Below are positions 48,430-64,000 of a stretch of 64,000 nt of DNA, in pieces. The DNA is from Paraspadella gotoi (lineage: Eukaryota > Chaetognatha). Both the position numbers and the translations under genes were made by a program. Location: contig CM119268.1 of the NCBI GenBank assembly GCA_051294375.1, forward strand, positions 7,212,861-7,276,860, given 5' to 3'. The number at the start of each line of letters is the position of its first letter. Within the stretch, counting starts at the first letter, position 1. The notes under the pieces are model-generated. The model was not told the DNA's origin, did not search any database, and saw only the letters and a program-made list of their open reading frames with translations.

Positions 48430-50036
48430 CTATTCATTAAAAATGTCTTCCTTGTTTTTGAAATTCAATTTTTTTTTAAACTTAAATCGTTTGTTGAGCA
48501 ACATGAGCACATTGTGCAGTTGTCCACTCCATATCTGCGAGTGATTTCCATCTCTTGCGACCCATAATCTTTAACGTGAGATGGCCTCACTTCGAGGTCG
48601 TCTGGCCACTCAGGCCACTCGCTCTCCATCTCGGGAGGAAAGAAGTGTAAGGAGATGAAACCTACTTCGAAGCCTCATGTTAAACATTTTAAAAAAGAGG
48701 AATTTGAAACAAGAAAAAAAGTAATTAAAATAAGAAATGTACCAGTCAACGAAAAGGCCAAGGATAAAGGACCAATTATATAACACTGATAACAGTTTGA
48801 AACAGCGAGTCAGCAGTGAAACACAGTTAATAAACTTAATAATACGTAAACATCTCTTTTGCTGCCCTGATTTATTTATTTTTTTTTGTAAACATAAGTC
48901 TAAAGACCAAAAAGGAAAGAATCCGTTGAAGTGAGACTTGCTTTCCTTATTGCTAACTAGCGAACGATAATAAAGCAAGCTATTTTGAGATTTTTTTTCT
49001 CAGTTTTTCTTTTCGTTTATCTGCTTTAAAACAACGCGATAATTAATCATAATCTACTTACCCGGTCCTGGCTAACGATCGGTACGAAACGCAAATGTTT
49101 GAAAAAGCGCGCGTAATTCTTCATAACAATAAAGATAAGAGATAATCGGGATAAATAGCGTCTTCTTGGTTGGAACTCGCGCGAGTTAAGAATGTTCTTT
49201 CTTTAAAATTAAAAGAAAGTTAAGTTGCATTTCAGTTTTAGGTTCAGTACGGTAATGCGTCAGTTCATCACTATTTGGACAAGTCCTATTTCAAAAACAG
49301 TTAATTGATAATAGGCTTCGCAGACATAAATTATTTTCTACAAAATACAATAGTTTCAAGCGCAATTTTGGATTTATGAGAAAACACTTTTCACAAAAAA
49401 AAATTATATATTCGTATATAAAATTGTATAACGGCACTCAAAAATATGAGACATTCGCTATTTAGACAGAAGCTTAATTAGTCGAAAAAAAATATCTTCA
49501 TAAAATCACAACGTGCTCGGTGCTGCCAGATGCGAACTGATGAAATTCAAATCGGGAAATTTGAAATCTAAAAGCAAACGAGAGGAATTTCAGCGCCGGT
49601 GGCGAAGCTATAACGAGCGGAAAAAGTTGCTTTCGAGAAATCTAATTTTGAGGCGACTTACGACCAAAGTTCGTAACAAAGTTCGTAAAATTTTAGGATA
49701 TCAAGTTTTTTAACCTTTCACAGTTATTAATTTCAAACTTTTTTCCTAAAATTTCCTCATGTTTACCGTTCAGAGTCTCCATTATTTACAAAACGCGGCG
49801 CCAGCATCTTTCTCAAGCTCCGCACGATTTTTCTCCGCCGTCGTCACGTCTTTTTATTCTTTTTCATTTTTTTTCTTCTGATTGACACGAGACTCCATCA
49901 TCGTCGATGTCTAATGAGACCGTCTTTAGTGCAACAACAGAGCCAACTGCTTTCAAGGCTTCTTTGCTTTGTCCTTCAAACTGGCGATTAACATTAGGCT
50001 AAGGTGGCTATTCTCTCTCTCTCTCTCTCCTCCTCT

Positions 50037-50105
<69 letters not shown>

Positions 50106-50990
50106 AGAAATTTTCTTAACTTTTCAGGCACCCTTTAATTTAAAGGGAGCAGATGTGAAAATGAAAATATGTTTAATATTTTTTTTTTCAGGCCATTTCG
50201 TAAAATCGGAAGCCTCTGGTTACTCGATATTCTCGTTAGGGAATCTAGGGATGCCGATCTTGAGCGAAGCACCCAAACTCGTCGAACCTTGGAGCGACTT
50301 TTAAAACTTGTAAAACAAGACTTGTAAAACAACTAATTTTAAGTACATTCTAAAAAAAAAAGAAAGAATAAAAATCCATAAAACGGTTTTTACCGCTAAA
50401 GAGCATCAGGAAGCACTGGAAATATTTTAAGTTAAAAAATAAAAGACGAAAAAAAGGAAATGTTTTCGAAATTATTTTTTTTAGTTCCTTCGTCTGCAAG
50501 AATGACGAAGCTTTGCCTAAAATAATAAACTAAGAATTTATTAACAGTTTATGGTAATTCCACGGATTTAAGGTGAAAAAATGGAATATCGTTGTCTCTC
50601 AATTCGCCACATTTTCAAATCCAAACAAATGCAATACGTGAATTTCCCTTTGATCACATGATATTACATGACAAGTCACGACTAAAAAGCCAGTGAATTT
50701 ATGACATAATTTGTAATTTGTTTCATTCTGAAAGCTGGTCCGAAGACCATGGGCCGTCGTAATACAAATGAGCGCAGCAGTATAAACATAATTTAACGAA
50801 ATAAAATTCAACAAAGCACAGAACAAAATTAGAACGAAAAACAAATATTAATTAGTCTTTATCTTTCGCTTTATCTTTTCAAATGAAAGGAATTCCGGGA
50901 TCCTGTAAAATTACTAAGCGAAGGTTACTTATGAAATTTACAAAATTACTTATATTTCCTCCGAAATACGGGTATTTATGCATATCCGAT
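48430..50990. other. Unassigned intergenic stretch
   Basis: Mostly AT-rich complex sequence with a GC-moderate patch at 48500-48660 and a (CT)n run at 50012-50101. ORFs of 60-110 codons exist but show no recognisable domain, repeat partner or splice pairing. Confidence 0.5.
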
Positions 50991-51580
50991 AAATATACGG
51001 GCTTTTTTTCCCATTAATTGAACAAACTGACAAAGCGCTCGCTTATAAATTCTAAATCGTAATTTTTGTAAGCCTATCGAATCTAAAACTTGACACGGTA
51101 CGTTAACAATAGTTTTAAAAATCTTCATTTCTATTCTTTCTAATTTAAACCCAATTGGCGTTTGACACGTTCGAAAAAACAGGACATACTGTACTCTAAT
51201 AATGAAATCACAAAGACATTATACAAACGTAACAGAATTTCGAGCTCTAAAAATGGATATTGAAATTTTAACTTTTTAAGTACTCCGCATCTCTGATTCA
51301 TCTTTGATGCTAAAATGTTAATATGTTTACCCCATGTTAATTTGTCCTCGTACGTAACCATTGGGATGCTGTTTTACCGATTCTTACAGTTACATATTTA
51401 TTTTTCAAATAGGAATCAATTATCCTAATTAAGCCCTCCGGGAAAGCCAAATTAATCATCTTAACCGGTAGCCCACTAAACCACACTCTCAAGGCATCTT
51501 CAACCTTGTGAAATATAGCTACTGTAAATTTATCCTTTTCGAATCCTCTCATTACAAAATTATTGTACCAATTTTATTTC
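50990..51580 (-). mobile_element. Dead jockey-like non-LTR retrotransposon fragment
   Basis: The minus strand encodes two separated parts of a reverse transcriptase. The first (51552-51340) contains EGLIRIIDSYLKNKYVTVRI, from the finger/palm region. The second (51361-51110) contains TWGKHINILASKMNQRCGVL and LRLYNVFVISLLEYS, then, after a frameshift, LERIEMKIFKTIVNVP. The palm segment with the FADD-type catalytic box is deleted between them, and an upstream catalytic Asp region is altered. It is clearly inactive. Confidence 0.8.
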
Positions 51581-51598
51581 TTGTATTTTTAACGTAAG

Positions 51599-51668
51599 TG
51601 GGACAGACCGACAAACAGACAAACCGACCGACCGACCGACGGATCCACCGACCGACATACCGACCGAA
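51599..51668 (+). repeat. (ACCG)n/(ACAG)n tetranucleotide patch
   Basis: Imperfect GACAGACCGACAAACAG and ACCGACCGACCGACCG run upstream of the MCT-like gene. Confidence 0.85.
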
Positions 51669-51764
51669 AAGTGACTACTACTAGCGGCGCAACTAAAAAG
51701 AGACAAAGAGAAACACGGAAATCATGATTATTAGGATTAGAAATCTTTTCCCGTAGATCCAGCG

Positions 51765-52389
51765 ATGGGATTCACGGGTTCGACAGAAAATATGACGAAA
51801 AAGTCCCTGAAAAATGACGTCAGTGATTCGTCGGAAAAACGTGACCTCTCGCTACCGGAAAAAGTCGACCCACAAGTCACACAGATAAGTGACAGCTTTA
51901 ATTTCAAAACTCCAGATTTCAAAGCCTCGATACCAACGGAAAATCCTAAGGAACCACCACCGCCACTGCAGCCACCTCCCAACCAACCCACTCACTCGCC
52001 AAACTCGCCCGCCTCCACCGCCCCCCCTCCCGACGGCGGGTGGGGATGGATGGTCGTTCTCGGCAGCGCCATCTTCCACTTTTTCTACATCGGACATTCC
52101 TACGCGACGGGCGTCTTTTACGTCGGGTTTCGATCGGCCTTTCCTTCCGCCTCCAGCGCCGAACTCGCCACCGTCATGTCCAACGTTTACACCGTCATGT
52201 TTTTTCTCTCTCCCGCCGCCGCGGCGCTGCTGCGGCTGGGATTCTCGGCGAGGCAGCTGATCGGCTTCAGCGGAGTTCTGGCCGCCGTCGGAAACGTTAT
52301 AGCGGGAGTCAGTCCAGCGTCACCGGGATCCGGTTTGGGGGAGAAAGAGAGAGAGGGAGAGAGGGAGATAGAGAGAAGGAGAGAAGGAA

Positions 52390-52446
<57 letters not shown>

Positions 52447-53628
52447 AGAGAGAGAAGAGCAGAGGCGCGAAACGATAAATGTAGATTTTAGGCTATAATA
52501 GATTAAAAATAGATTAAAAATAAAAAGAACCTAAGAAAGCTACGCAATTAAGGAACAGATATAAAGACAAAATAATTTATTGGTGTGAAAATACATTACA
52601 TTTAAAACTTACAATACTTAACAACAATCCCCTCCTTTCACAGAATCTCCTTCAATCTTTTCCTGGGTCTCGCCGGCGCCTTCAGCTTCCTTCCCTCCCT
52701 CTCTCTCATTGGCCTATATTTCGAGCGACGTCGCTCACTGGCCACGGGATTGGCCACTTTGGGGTCCGGATTGGGCGGCTTCGTCCTGCCTCCTCTCCTC
52801 GCCCTCTCCTTCGACGAGTACGGCCTCTTCGGGACGATGCTGCTCGTCGGAGCCGCGATGCTGCACATTTCCTTCAGTGGAATGCTGCATCGGCCTCTGC
52901 CTCTGCCGCTGCGTGGTCAGCCGAGCAGCGATGATTCGTCTTCGAGGAAAGATTCCATCCTTGTCCGCTGCCTCTCTTTTCTTCTCCGACTTCCTCGCCA
53001 TCTCCTCGGCCTCTTCCTCCTCCTCCTCCGCTCCCCCTATCTCCGCCCCCCTGTCCTCCTCCACCTCCTCGCCCAACTCCTCGGAGCGCCGGCGATTTGG
53101 ATTCCCGTCAACTTCCTTCCGGCGTTGGCCAAAGATCACGGCATCCCCGAAGTCACCGCCTCCACCCTCTCCTCCATCATCAGCGCTGGCAACGCCGCCG
53201 GACGCTTCCTCGTCGGCTTCAGCATGGATCTGCCGTGGCTGCGGCGTCGCCGCGTCGTCGTCGCCGCCGCCGTCATGATCTGCAGCAGCGTGGCGGATCT
53301 CTGCGGGGTCTTCGCGGCGTCCTACGGCGCCTTCGCCGCTTTCGCCGCCTGCCGCGGCGTTCTCGACGGGTTCAGCATCGTGCTGCGGCTGCTGGTTCTA
53401 CAGGATCTCGTCGGGAGAGAGAGCTACACCGACGCGCTGGGGTTGATGAACGTCTTTCTCGGGGTGGGTATGCTGGCGGTACCGCCGGTGGCCGGCATCG
53501 TCGTCGACAAATTCGGCGTGGTGGAAGCGGCGTTCGTCACGACGGCGGCGTTGCACTTTGTCGGCGCCGCTTTTATGTCTTGTATAGCGTGGCAGGGGAG
53601 GAAGTTGATGGGGAAGGAAGGGGAGTGA
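51765..53628 (+). CDS. Monocarboxylate transporter-like protein (SLC16/MCT family, MFS)
   Basis: Predicted plasma-membrane carrier of lactate-like acids or related organic solutes. Exon 1 (51765 to about 52318) encodes a Pro-rich cytosolic N-terminus, the family signature DGGWGW (~90-95) opening TM1, and TM1-3. Exon 2 (52644-53628) starts ISFNLFLGLAG, continues through LYFERRRSLATGLATLGSG (TM4-5 region), a cytosolic loop, TM7-8 with GNAAGRFLVG, and TM9-12, and ends GKEGE. Total about 512 residues, normal for the family. The ATG is in GCGATGG context, 8 nt after a TCTTTTCCCGTAG acceptor-like sequence. The exon junction is unresolved: the acceptor at 52643 needs a phase-2 donor, and the only one near the expected point is weak (GC/GTCACC at 52319). 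An AATAAA lies at 53767-53772. The substrate cannot be inferred. Confidence 0.85.
52340..52470. repeat. (GA)n microsatellite in MCT-like intron
   Basis: Purine-only run of about 130 bp near the start of the intron. The ORF of exon 1 reads through it as Arg/Glu repeats, which should not be annotated as protein. Confidence 0.9.
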
Positions 53629-53766
53629 GAAGCGAAGTATGGTGCGGAGGGAAAAGCGGAGTGAGAAAGGGAGTTCGTGAAAGCGGGGTGAGAAGCGGAA
53701 TGAGAATTTATCGAGGGGCTAAGTGAGAAGTGGAGTGGAGATAATGATTTTGATGTTCTGTTTAAA

Positions 53767-53772
53767 AATAAA
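53767..53772 (+). terminator. Polyadenylation signal of MCT-like gene
   Basis: AATAAA 139 bp after the stop codon, followed by AT-rich sequence. Confidence 0.6.
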
Positions 53773-53799
53773 AATAATTCCATTTATGTTATCTGTTAT

Positions 53800-55395
53800 T
53801 AAATCTACAATGCTATTTAGTACTGTCTTAGTTAGCCTCAGCTGGAATTACAAATGCTGAGCGACCGTTTGATCGAGTTTTGCAGGAGCAAATATTCCCT
53901 AAAGAAAATAATTAATATCCAAGACGTAACATTATATAGCAAGTACAAAGCGTTGATAAATAACAAAATACGAATGATAAAAAGCCACGATTGGGTCAAA
54001 GGTCACTAAGTGTCTCGTCCGTAGGAAAAAAAAAACATCTTTGGGAAGCAAATTCACATTATCGAAATATTTTTTTTTATTGGGAGGAGGAGGAGGAGGA
54101 AGAGGAGGAGGAGGAGGAGGAGGAGAAGAAGATGGAAGATGGAAGATGGAAGTTGACGGAATAAGTCGCGGTTTGGTTTTGATTTGGGTTGTTGAAGATT
54201 TCTCTGTGTGTAAGCACAGTTTATCTGAGAAAGAACTGTCAATTTTTTTTTCTGAAATAAAAGAAACAATTTGACAGTTCAAACGATAAATGAGCATTGA
54301 GCAAGACTAATAGCACTAATGTTGGAGGTGATTTTATGAGGATAATAGCACTAATATAATTGTCAAAAATGTTTGCTTAATCCGTTTAATATGAATAAAC
54401 AAATAAATACACTGCGTTAGTTGATATTGTTGGGCAACTAGGATGAAGCCAATAAAAAAAGAGAAGCTTTTTCAAAGACTTCGCGTCAAATCGAGACGCG
54501 AGTTGAAGAGCAGAACTTTAAAGAAAAGTTAGACAAGTCACGTGATCAGATCGAAACCAATAAGACATTCGAGTCTTTGGATGAAAGGAGCCATCGCACA
54601 AAAAAGAAAATCAAAGCAATGGCGAAATAAGCGCCAAAGCGATTGAGAGAAAGACGGTTTGACCGTTGATGGAGAAAGAGAGAGAGAGAGAGAGAGGGAG
54701 AGGGAGAGAGAGAGAGAGAGAGAGAGAGATAGAAAGATAGAAAAACGAGAGCCATTGGGTGATGGATGGCGCTGGTTTTATTAACGCGATGAAACGTCGT
54801 TCACGAATCAATTTTTTTTCCTCTTTTCGTCCATTTTATGATTTATGGAGATCGTCTATATTCCTGCAAAGTCGTTAGGGGCCCAGATTAGATTGTTCCC
54901 TTTTTTTTTTATACCCCAGACCGGGTTTTTTTTTTTTGGCGAATGGGATGAGATGGAGGGTTTATCTTTTTATTTAGAACTTGTTCCGAAGGCGCCATTC
55001 TCTTTGGTGGGTTTTTTTCAGTCTGGTCACTTACCCCTTCGGTGATTCGACGCTTTTTATTGATTGATGTTCCGCTTTTGAGAACGAAATGGAAAGGACG
55101 GACGGACGGATGGAAGGACGGATTAGATAAAATTCCAATCGTTGGCTTCATACTGACAGAGGCTGTAAAAGAAAATCTTAACAAAGGATCTTATTTGTTG
55201 ATGTTTTACGTATGTATATAACAGGAGCACAAATTAATCCACTACATGTCCACGTCTCTTTTAATTTTAGTTTCTAGTTTCTTAAATCTGAAATCATAAC
55301 TCATTATAATGGTTGTGTGGTTTTTTTTTTTTGGTTCTTTTTAATTAACGAACCTTAAAAACTTTGTAAATATTCGCAACGAAATGGATCGATTT

Positions 55396-55429
<34 letters not shown>

Positions 55430-56130
55430 ATTTATTTGGCGTCGGTATTATCGACGTGCGCCAGATGGAAGGATGGCTTGCCGGCGGCGAGAGTGCTGGT
55501 TTTAGGTGGAACGAGGTGGTCGAGTGGCAAAGAAGAAACTAGTGTGTTAACATAAAAATGTTGGTTGGGAAATTGTGCGGGATTGTCACGTACAGACATT
55601 CGTTATGAATTGAATGTTGCACGTATGTACTTATGAAGTGACAGAGAGACAATCTAATCGCAGATTAGGGAGCGTCAAGTTTAAGAGGAACTACGAAAAG
55701 AAATGGAAATGAGTATAGGCTTTCGCAAATAAATGACACGAGTGTCGGTGAAAACATTTAATCATAAAAATGACGAGAGCGCCATCTGTGTTGGTGACGG
55801 TTTTAGGTGGAAGGGATGACGCATCCGGCACCGAGAGAAAAAAAAGAGAAAGGCCGTCTCACGTTTTGTTTGTTCCTCACTTCTGTTTCTCAAAAAACAA
55901 CAAAAAAAACAACAAAAAACAAAAACTCGTATATTCGATAAATAAGTCTATTTCAGAAATAAGAAAAAATCGAATATTCATGACGTAAAAAAAAACAATT
56001 CTCGAAACATCCTATAATGTGAACGAAATTTATATTTAGTAAAAGGAAAAAAAAAACCTTGACAAACTCGCGGCATTTAAAAAAAAAGAAATATTTTTAT
56101 ATGGACATTAGTTTCCACTTTGTCCAAAAA
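53800..56130. other. Intergenic between MCT-like and DEG/ENaC genes
   Basis: Contains a (GGA)n run (54084-54132), a GA tract (54672-54729), a (CGT)n run (55397-55428) and otherwise AT-rich sequence. A pair of gene-like words (ATGACGAGAGCGCCATCTGTG at 55769 region and a related one at 55455) may be a small diverged repeat. No gene was recognised. Confidence 0.5.
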
Positions 56131-56136
56131 AAAAAA

Positions 56137-57784
56137 ATGTCTTGGGCGTCGAAGGAAACGTTGAGATTTTGTTCTGCGACGTCAGCTCACGGATTCGCCA
56201 GAATTTCAGCGTCGAGAGGAAGAAAGCGAACATTTTTCTGGATCCTTTTATGCGTGGGTGAGAGTTTTTTTTTTTTTATCTTTTCTGTTGGAGTCATTGT
56301 AAATTAACGTCATTGGGAAAAGTTTTTGAAGATGTTATGAATCGTCGTATCCAACAAGTTAATCGGTCTGTTAATACACAAAAGATTATAAATCGATTTC
56401 GCTTCACCCCCCCCCAAAGTCTCCTGGTCAATTCTCCTCGGCTCCGTGGTCATTTCCTGGCTTCAATTCTTGGCCAATCCCAAAGTGACAACCATGAAGA
56501 TGCAAAACATGACCAAGGATTACCCTGTCGTCACTTTCGTGTTCATGAACGTCGGAATGACGAAAGTGCTGACGACGATACCGAAAGGATTCAACATTAA
56601 GACGAAAAAAAATGATGGTGAGAAATGGATATTGAATCGTGTGAAGTTTGGCGATTGGCGAAGTTCACGAAGAAGATATCACAAGATATCACAAGGGATA
56701 ATTATCAATGAAAAAGAATAAGCGTAAGAATAGCAATAAGAGCACAAGAGTTTTCTTCTAAGAACACGTTTCTCGCCTTCAGTCAGTAAGGAAGAAAGAA
56801 AAGACGAGTATGAGACAGAGACGGTCATCTCCCCCTTAATCCTTCCCAGACATAAACGCACCCGGCGTCCGAACCCAACCCTTCGTCTACCGCTACGAGA
56901 CCAACGCCCCCTACTTCCTCCCGCAAATGAAGATCGTCCCCGGTCTACGCGCCGACTACCGACGCTACAATCTCACCGTCACCGATCTTCTCCTCGGCGA
57001 TTGGTTTCGACAGGAACTCGTCGTCAGCTTCGAAGGCCTCGATCTCCAAGCCGGCTTCCCAGCCATCTTCATCTCGCCCAACGCGGACGATCCTTTCCTT
57101 CGCGATCACTACTTTGCGGCGGTGGTGACGCCGAAGCTTCGCACCCTAAAGATCAACATCAATGATGTGGACGACGCCGTCGACGAGACGTCGAAGGACG
57201 GCGCGGATGAATACCCGGACTGGTTCCCCAATCCCGGATTTCGACGCCGCACGGGAATCAACTACGACGACGAATTCTGCTGGCAAGTCATGGAAGATGA
57301 CAATGAGCGCTTCGTGCGGGAGTTTGCGCGGACGAACTTCGACGCCGATTGGGAGGACCGACGCTTCGAGACTACGGATGATCGGAAGGAATTTCCCGAC
57401 GACGCCGTCTGTCCGCCGTCCAAAACGAGGCGCGCCGTCAGCTTCAGCACGCAGGTTCTCCGCAGAGAGGACGTGCCCGGCTCCGAAGCGGAAGCGAACG
57501 TTACTTACGTGACGGTCTCGTTCGCGTCTTCGCGGAAGACGCAAAAGGTGAACCGGTATCAGAAGACCACGTCGGAGTTCGTCTCGGAAATCGGCGGATA
57601 CTTGGGTCTCTGCGTGGGGGCGTCGTTGTTGACCGTCGTGGAGGTGGCGGAGTTTTTGGTGGAGTTGGCGAGGGGGGCGTGGAGGGGGAGGGAGGAGGTG
57701 ACGGAGGAAAGGGAGGAGAAGGAGAAGGAAAAGGAAATGACGGAGAAGGAGAAAACTGAACCGCATGTCGAAGCGGACAAGTAG
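56137..57784 (+). CDS. Compact, cysteine-poor DEG/ENaC-type cation channel subunit
   Basis: Predicted two-TM subunit of a trimeric, amiloride-type sodium/cation channel at the plasma membrane. Exons 56137-56257, 56420-56617 and 56850-57784 join in matching phases to give 417 residues. The N-terminus has the His-Gly gating motif (TSAHGF, ~15-20). TM1 spans the exon 1/2 junction (FFWILLCV, then SWSILLGSVVISWL), followed by the family-typical YPVVTF. TM2 has SEIGGYLGLCVGAS with the GxS filter as GAS (~363-365). N-glycosylation sequons are at ~147 and ~323. The C-tail is Lys/Glu-rich. Odd points: the ectodomain is only about 285 residues (family usually about 350-450) and has two cysteines (~250, ~294) instead of the usual dozen or more. 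Both membrane ends are intact, so this is a divergent subunit rather than a fragment. The start at MSWASK is the first ATG near the motif; an upstream in-frame ATG (56059) is possible. Confidence 0.8.
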
Positions 57785-58720
57785 AGAGAAACGATATTCG
57801 AATTCAAAGTTCGTTGTTTTTACGTAGAAAGCTCATCGAGGAATACTTTACTCTCATCTATTCCGATTTATGGATCGTTGTCAAAACTTGTTTCGCTACT
57901 TGACTAGTTTCAATCATTTCCTTTCCTTTTTATTCCGTTCTAAGATCTAAGGAATTGTAAAACTTTATGCACAATTTATAGTGTCACAACCTCTCTTTAG
58001 ATACATTCAGATACATCTAACGGTCAATTCCGTCTGACTGTATGTTCCTCGTCCTCCAATGCACTTGATACCTTTTACCCAATTGTCTTGCACTTTGTAT
58101 AGCTGTCGATCTTATACGAAAATACGATTTAAATCAGCAAAAAAATGATGGTCCCTTAAATCGAATTATAAATATTACGTAATTCATTTTCCCCCTCGGC
58201 TCCTCACGGCGCCTTCCAGAAAAAAGAGAGAGAACCCGTGCTTTTCGTGTTTTTTCGGCGGACTTCAAAACAAGTCCGTCCCTTAATTGAATTTATTTCT
58301 TTTTTACGTTTTTACGTTGAACCTGGGGGAAGAGAGAGAGATGTGAGAGAGAGAGAAGAGGAGAAGAGAAGAGAGAGAGAGAATGGAGAGAGAGAGAGAG
58401 AGAGAGAGACCACGTTGGAAATGGAGGTCACATCGGTGAAATTTCCCCGCAAAATTGCTTTTTCCTAATTGGAAAGCGGATTTTAAAAGACGGTCCAACT
58501 TCTTTTTTTGACAAACTTTTAATGATATGTTTAAAAATAATTTGTCGACTAAATTTTAAGTCGTCGGAATAAAAAAAAAAAAAAGGTAATTTATCAGAGT
58601 TTGTTTGTTTGTTCCTGTCAGTCCGTAGATTCGTTAATCTTATCTCTGGTGCTTCCTCTACCTCCTCCTCCTGCTCCTCCTCCTCCTCCTCCCTTCTCGC
58701 TCTTTCCCCCAGCTCCCAGA
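57785..58720. other. Intergenic between DEG/ENaC and Ttd14-like genes
   Basis: AT-rich sequence with a GA tract at 58331-58410 and a CCTCCTCCTCCTGCTCC-rich stretch just before the next ATG (58655-58700). No clear polyadenylation signal was found for the upstream gene. Confidence 0.5.
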
Positions 58721-63728
<5,008 letters not shown>

Positions 63729-63895
63729 GTGAGGTTATTGAGGTGTTCGGTGTTTAAATTTTCCGGGATTTTCCTTTTTTTTAACTTTTTTTTTCTCACT
63801 TACTTTTCTACCTTTTTAACTTTTTTTCTTCTTATTTTTCATTCTAACTTCACTTATTTATTTTTTTTAGTTTTTTTTTCTTACCTTTCTCCCAA

Positions 63896-64000
63896 CGGTC
63901 TCGCTTTTCCAACGCAAAGGGAAGTCGTTTGGACTGTGGATGGAACGCAACGCCTGGGATGGTGCGTTCCCCCTCTGAGCCGTTGGAATTGGCCGAACGA
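63896..64000 (+). mobile_element. SINE-like repeat F, copy 2 (cut by window edge)
   Basis: Begins at ACGGTCTCGCTTTTCCAACG and matches the reverse complement of 41415-41545, with a small extra stretch near GGGATGGTGCGTTCC. It lies in the Ttd14 intron or 3' region after exon 5. Confidence 0.7.

Noticed and set aside
52332-52478. Arg/Glu-rich C-terminal extension of the MCT-like exon 1
   Set aside because: It is read-through into the intronic (GA)n tract; the transporter continues in the exon starting at 52644.

Overview
The window looks like draft nuclear genome from an invertebrate animal. An arthropod, perhaps a crustacean, fits best, but I cannot name the organism. The supporting signs are multi-exon genes with short introns, a Ttd14-family gene, a DEG/ENaC channel, a secreted C-type lectin, a jockey-like LINE relic, a minisatellite rich in TTAGG (the arthropod telomere word), and very dense simple repeats. 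(GA)n/(CT)n tracts recur every 1-3 kb. Four runs of N (12637-12661, 14293-14392, 25709-25733, 34229-34576) and homopolymer-type differences between duplicated blocks suggest gap-filled or lightly polished sequence, so single-base lesions need care.

Region 1-36.9 kb: I recognise no protein-coding gene. It holds microsatellites, several minisatellites (2.56-3.06, 13.86-14.10, 18.4-19.1 and 21.87-22.21 kb), a 1-kb polypyrimidine tract (19.44-20.41 kb) and dispersed or tandem duplicated blocks. The blocks are C (6.1-7.6 and 12.7-13.8 kb), A (24.6-25.7 and 26.1-27.1 kb) and B (27.1-32.3 and 32.3-36.5 kb). B copy 1 carries an AT-rich insertion that copy 2 lacks; a diverged relative of that insertion sits at 10.3-11.0 kb.

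Region 36.9-45.7 kb (minus strand): fifteen coding exons encode the motor domain and start of the lever arm of a class II (muscle-type) myosin heavy chain, with a TATA box about 1.2 kb upstream of the ATG. No rod exons follow in the remaining 36.9 kb. Exon 6 carries a frame-breaking lesion, and most introns hold their own simple repeat or dispersed repeat.

Region 50.9-64 kb (plus strand apart from the LINE relic): a dead jockey-like LINE fragment; a two-exon monocarboxylate-transporter-like gene (SLC16 family); a three-exon, very compact and cysteine-poor DEG/ENaC channel; and a Ttd14-like P-loop protein gene that runs off the right edge. The 3.3-kb first intron of the Ttd14-like gene contains a complete same-strand C-type lectin gene. 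Two small inverted-repeat elements, one inside this intron and one in the next, look like MITEs.

The genes do not form an obvious pathway. Myosin acts in contraction, the MCT-like carrier in organic-acid transport, the DEG/ENaC in cation conductance, Ttd14 in membrane-protein trafficking and the lectin in extracellular glycan binding. The least ordinary coding object is the cysteine-poor DEG/ENaC. The least ordinary locus-level observations are the rod-less myosin and the copy-specific insertion in block B.
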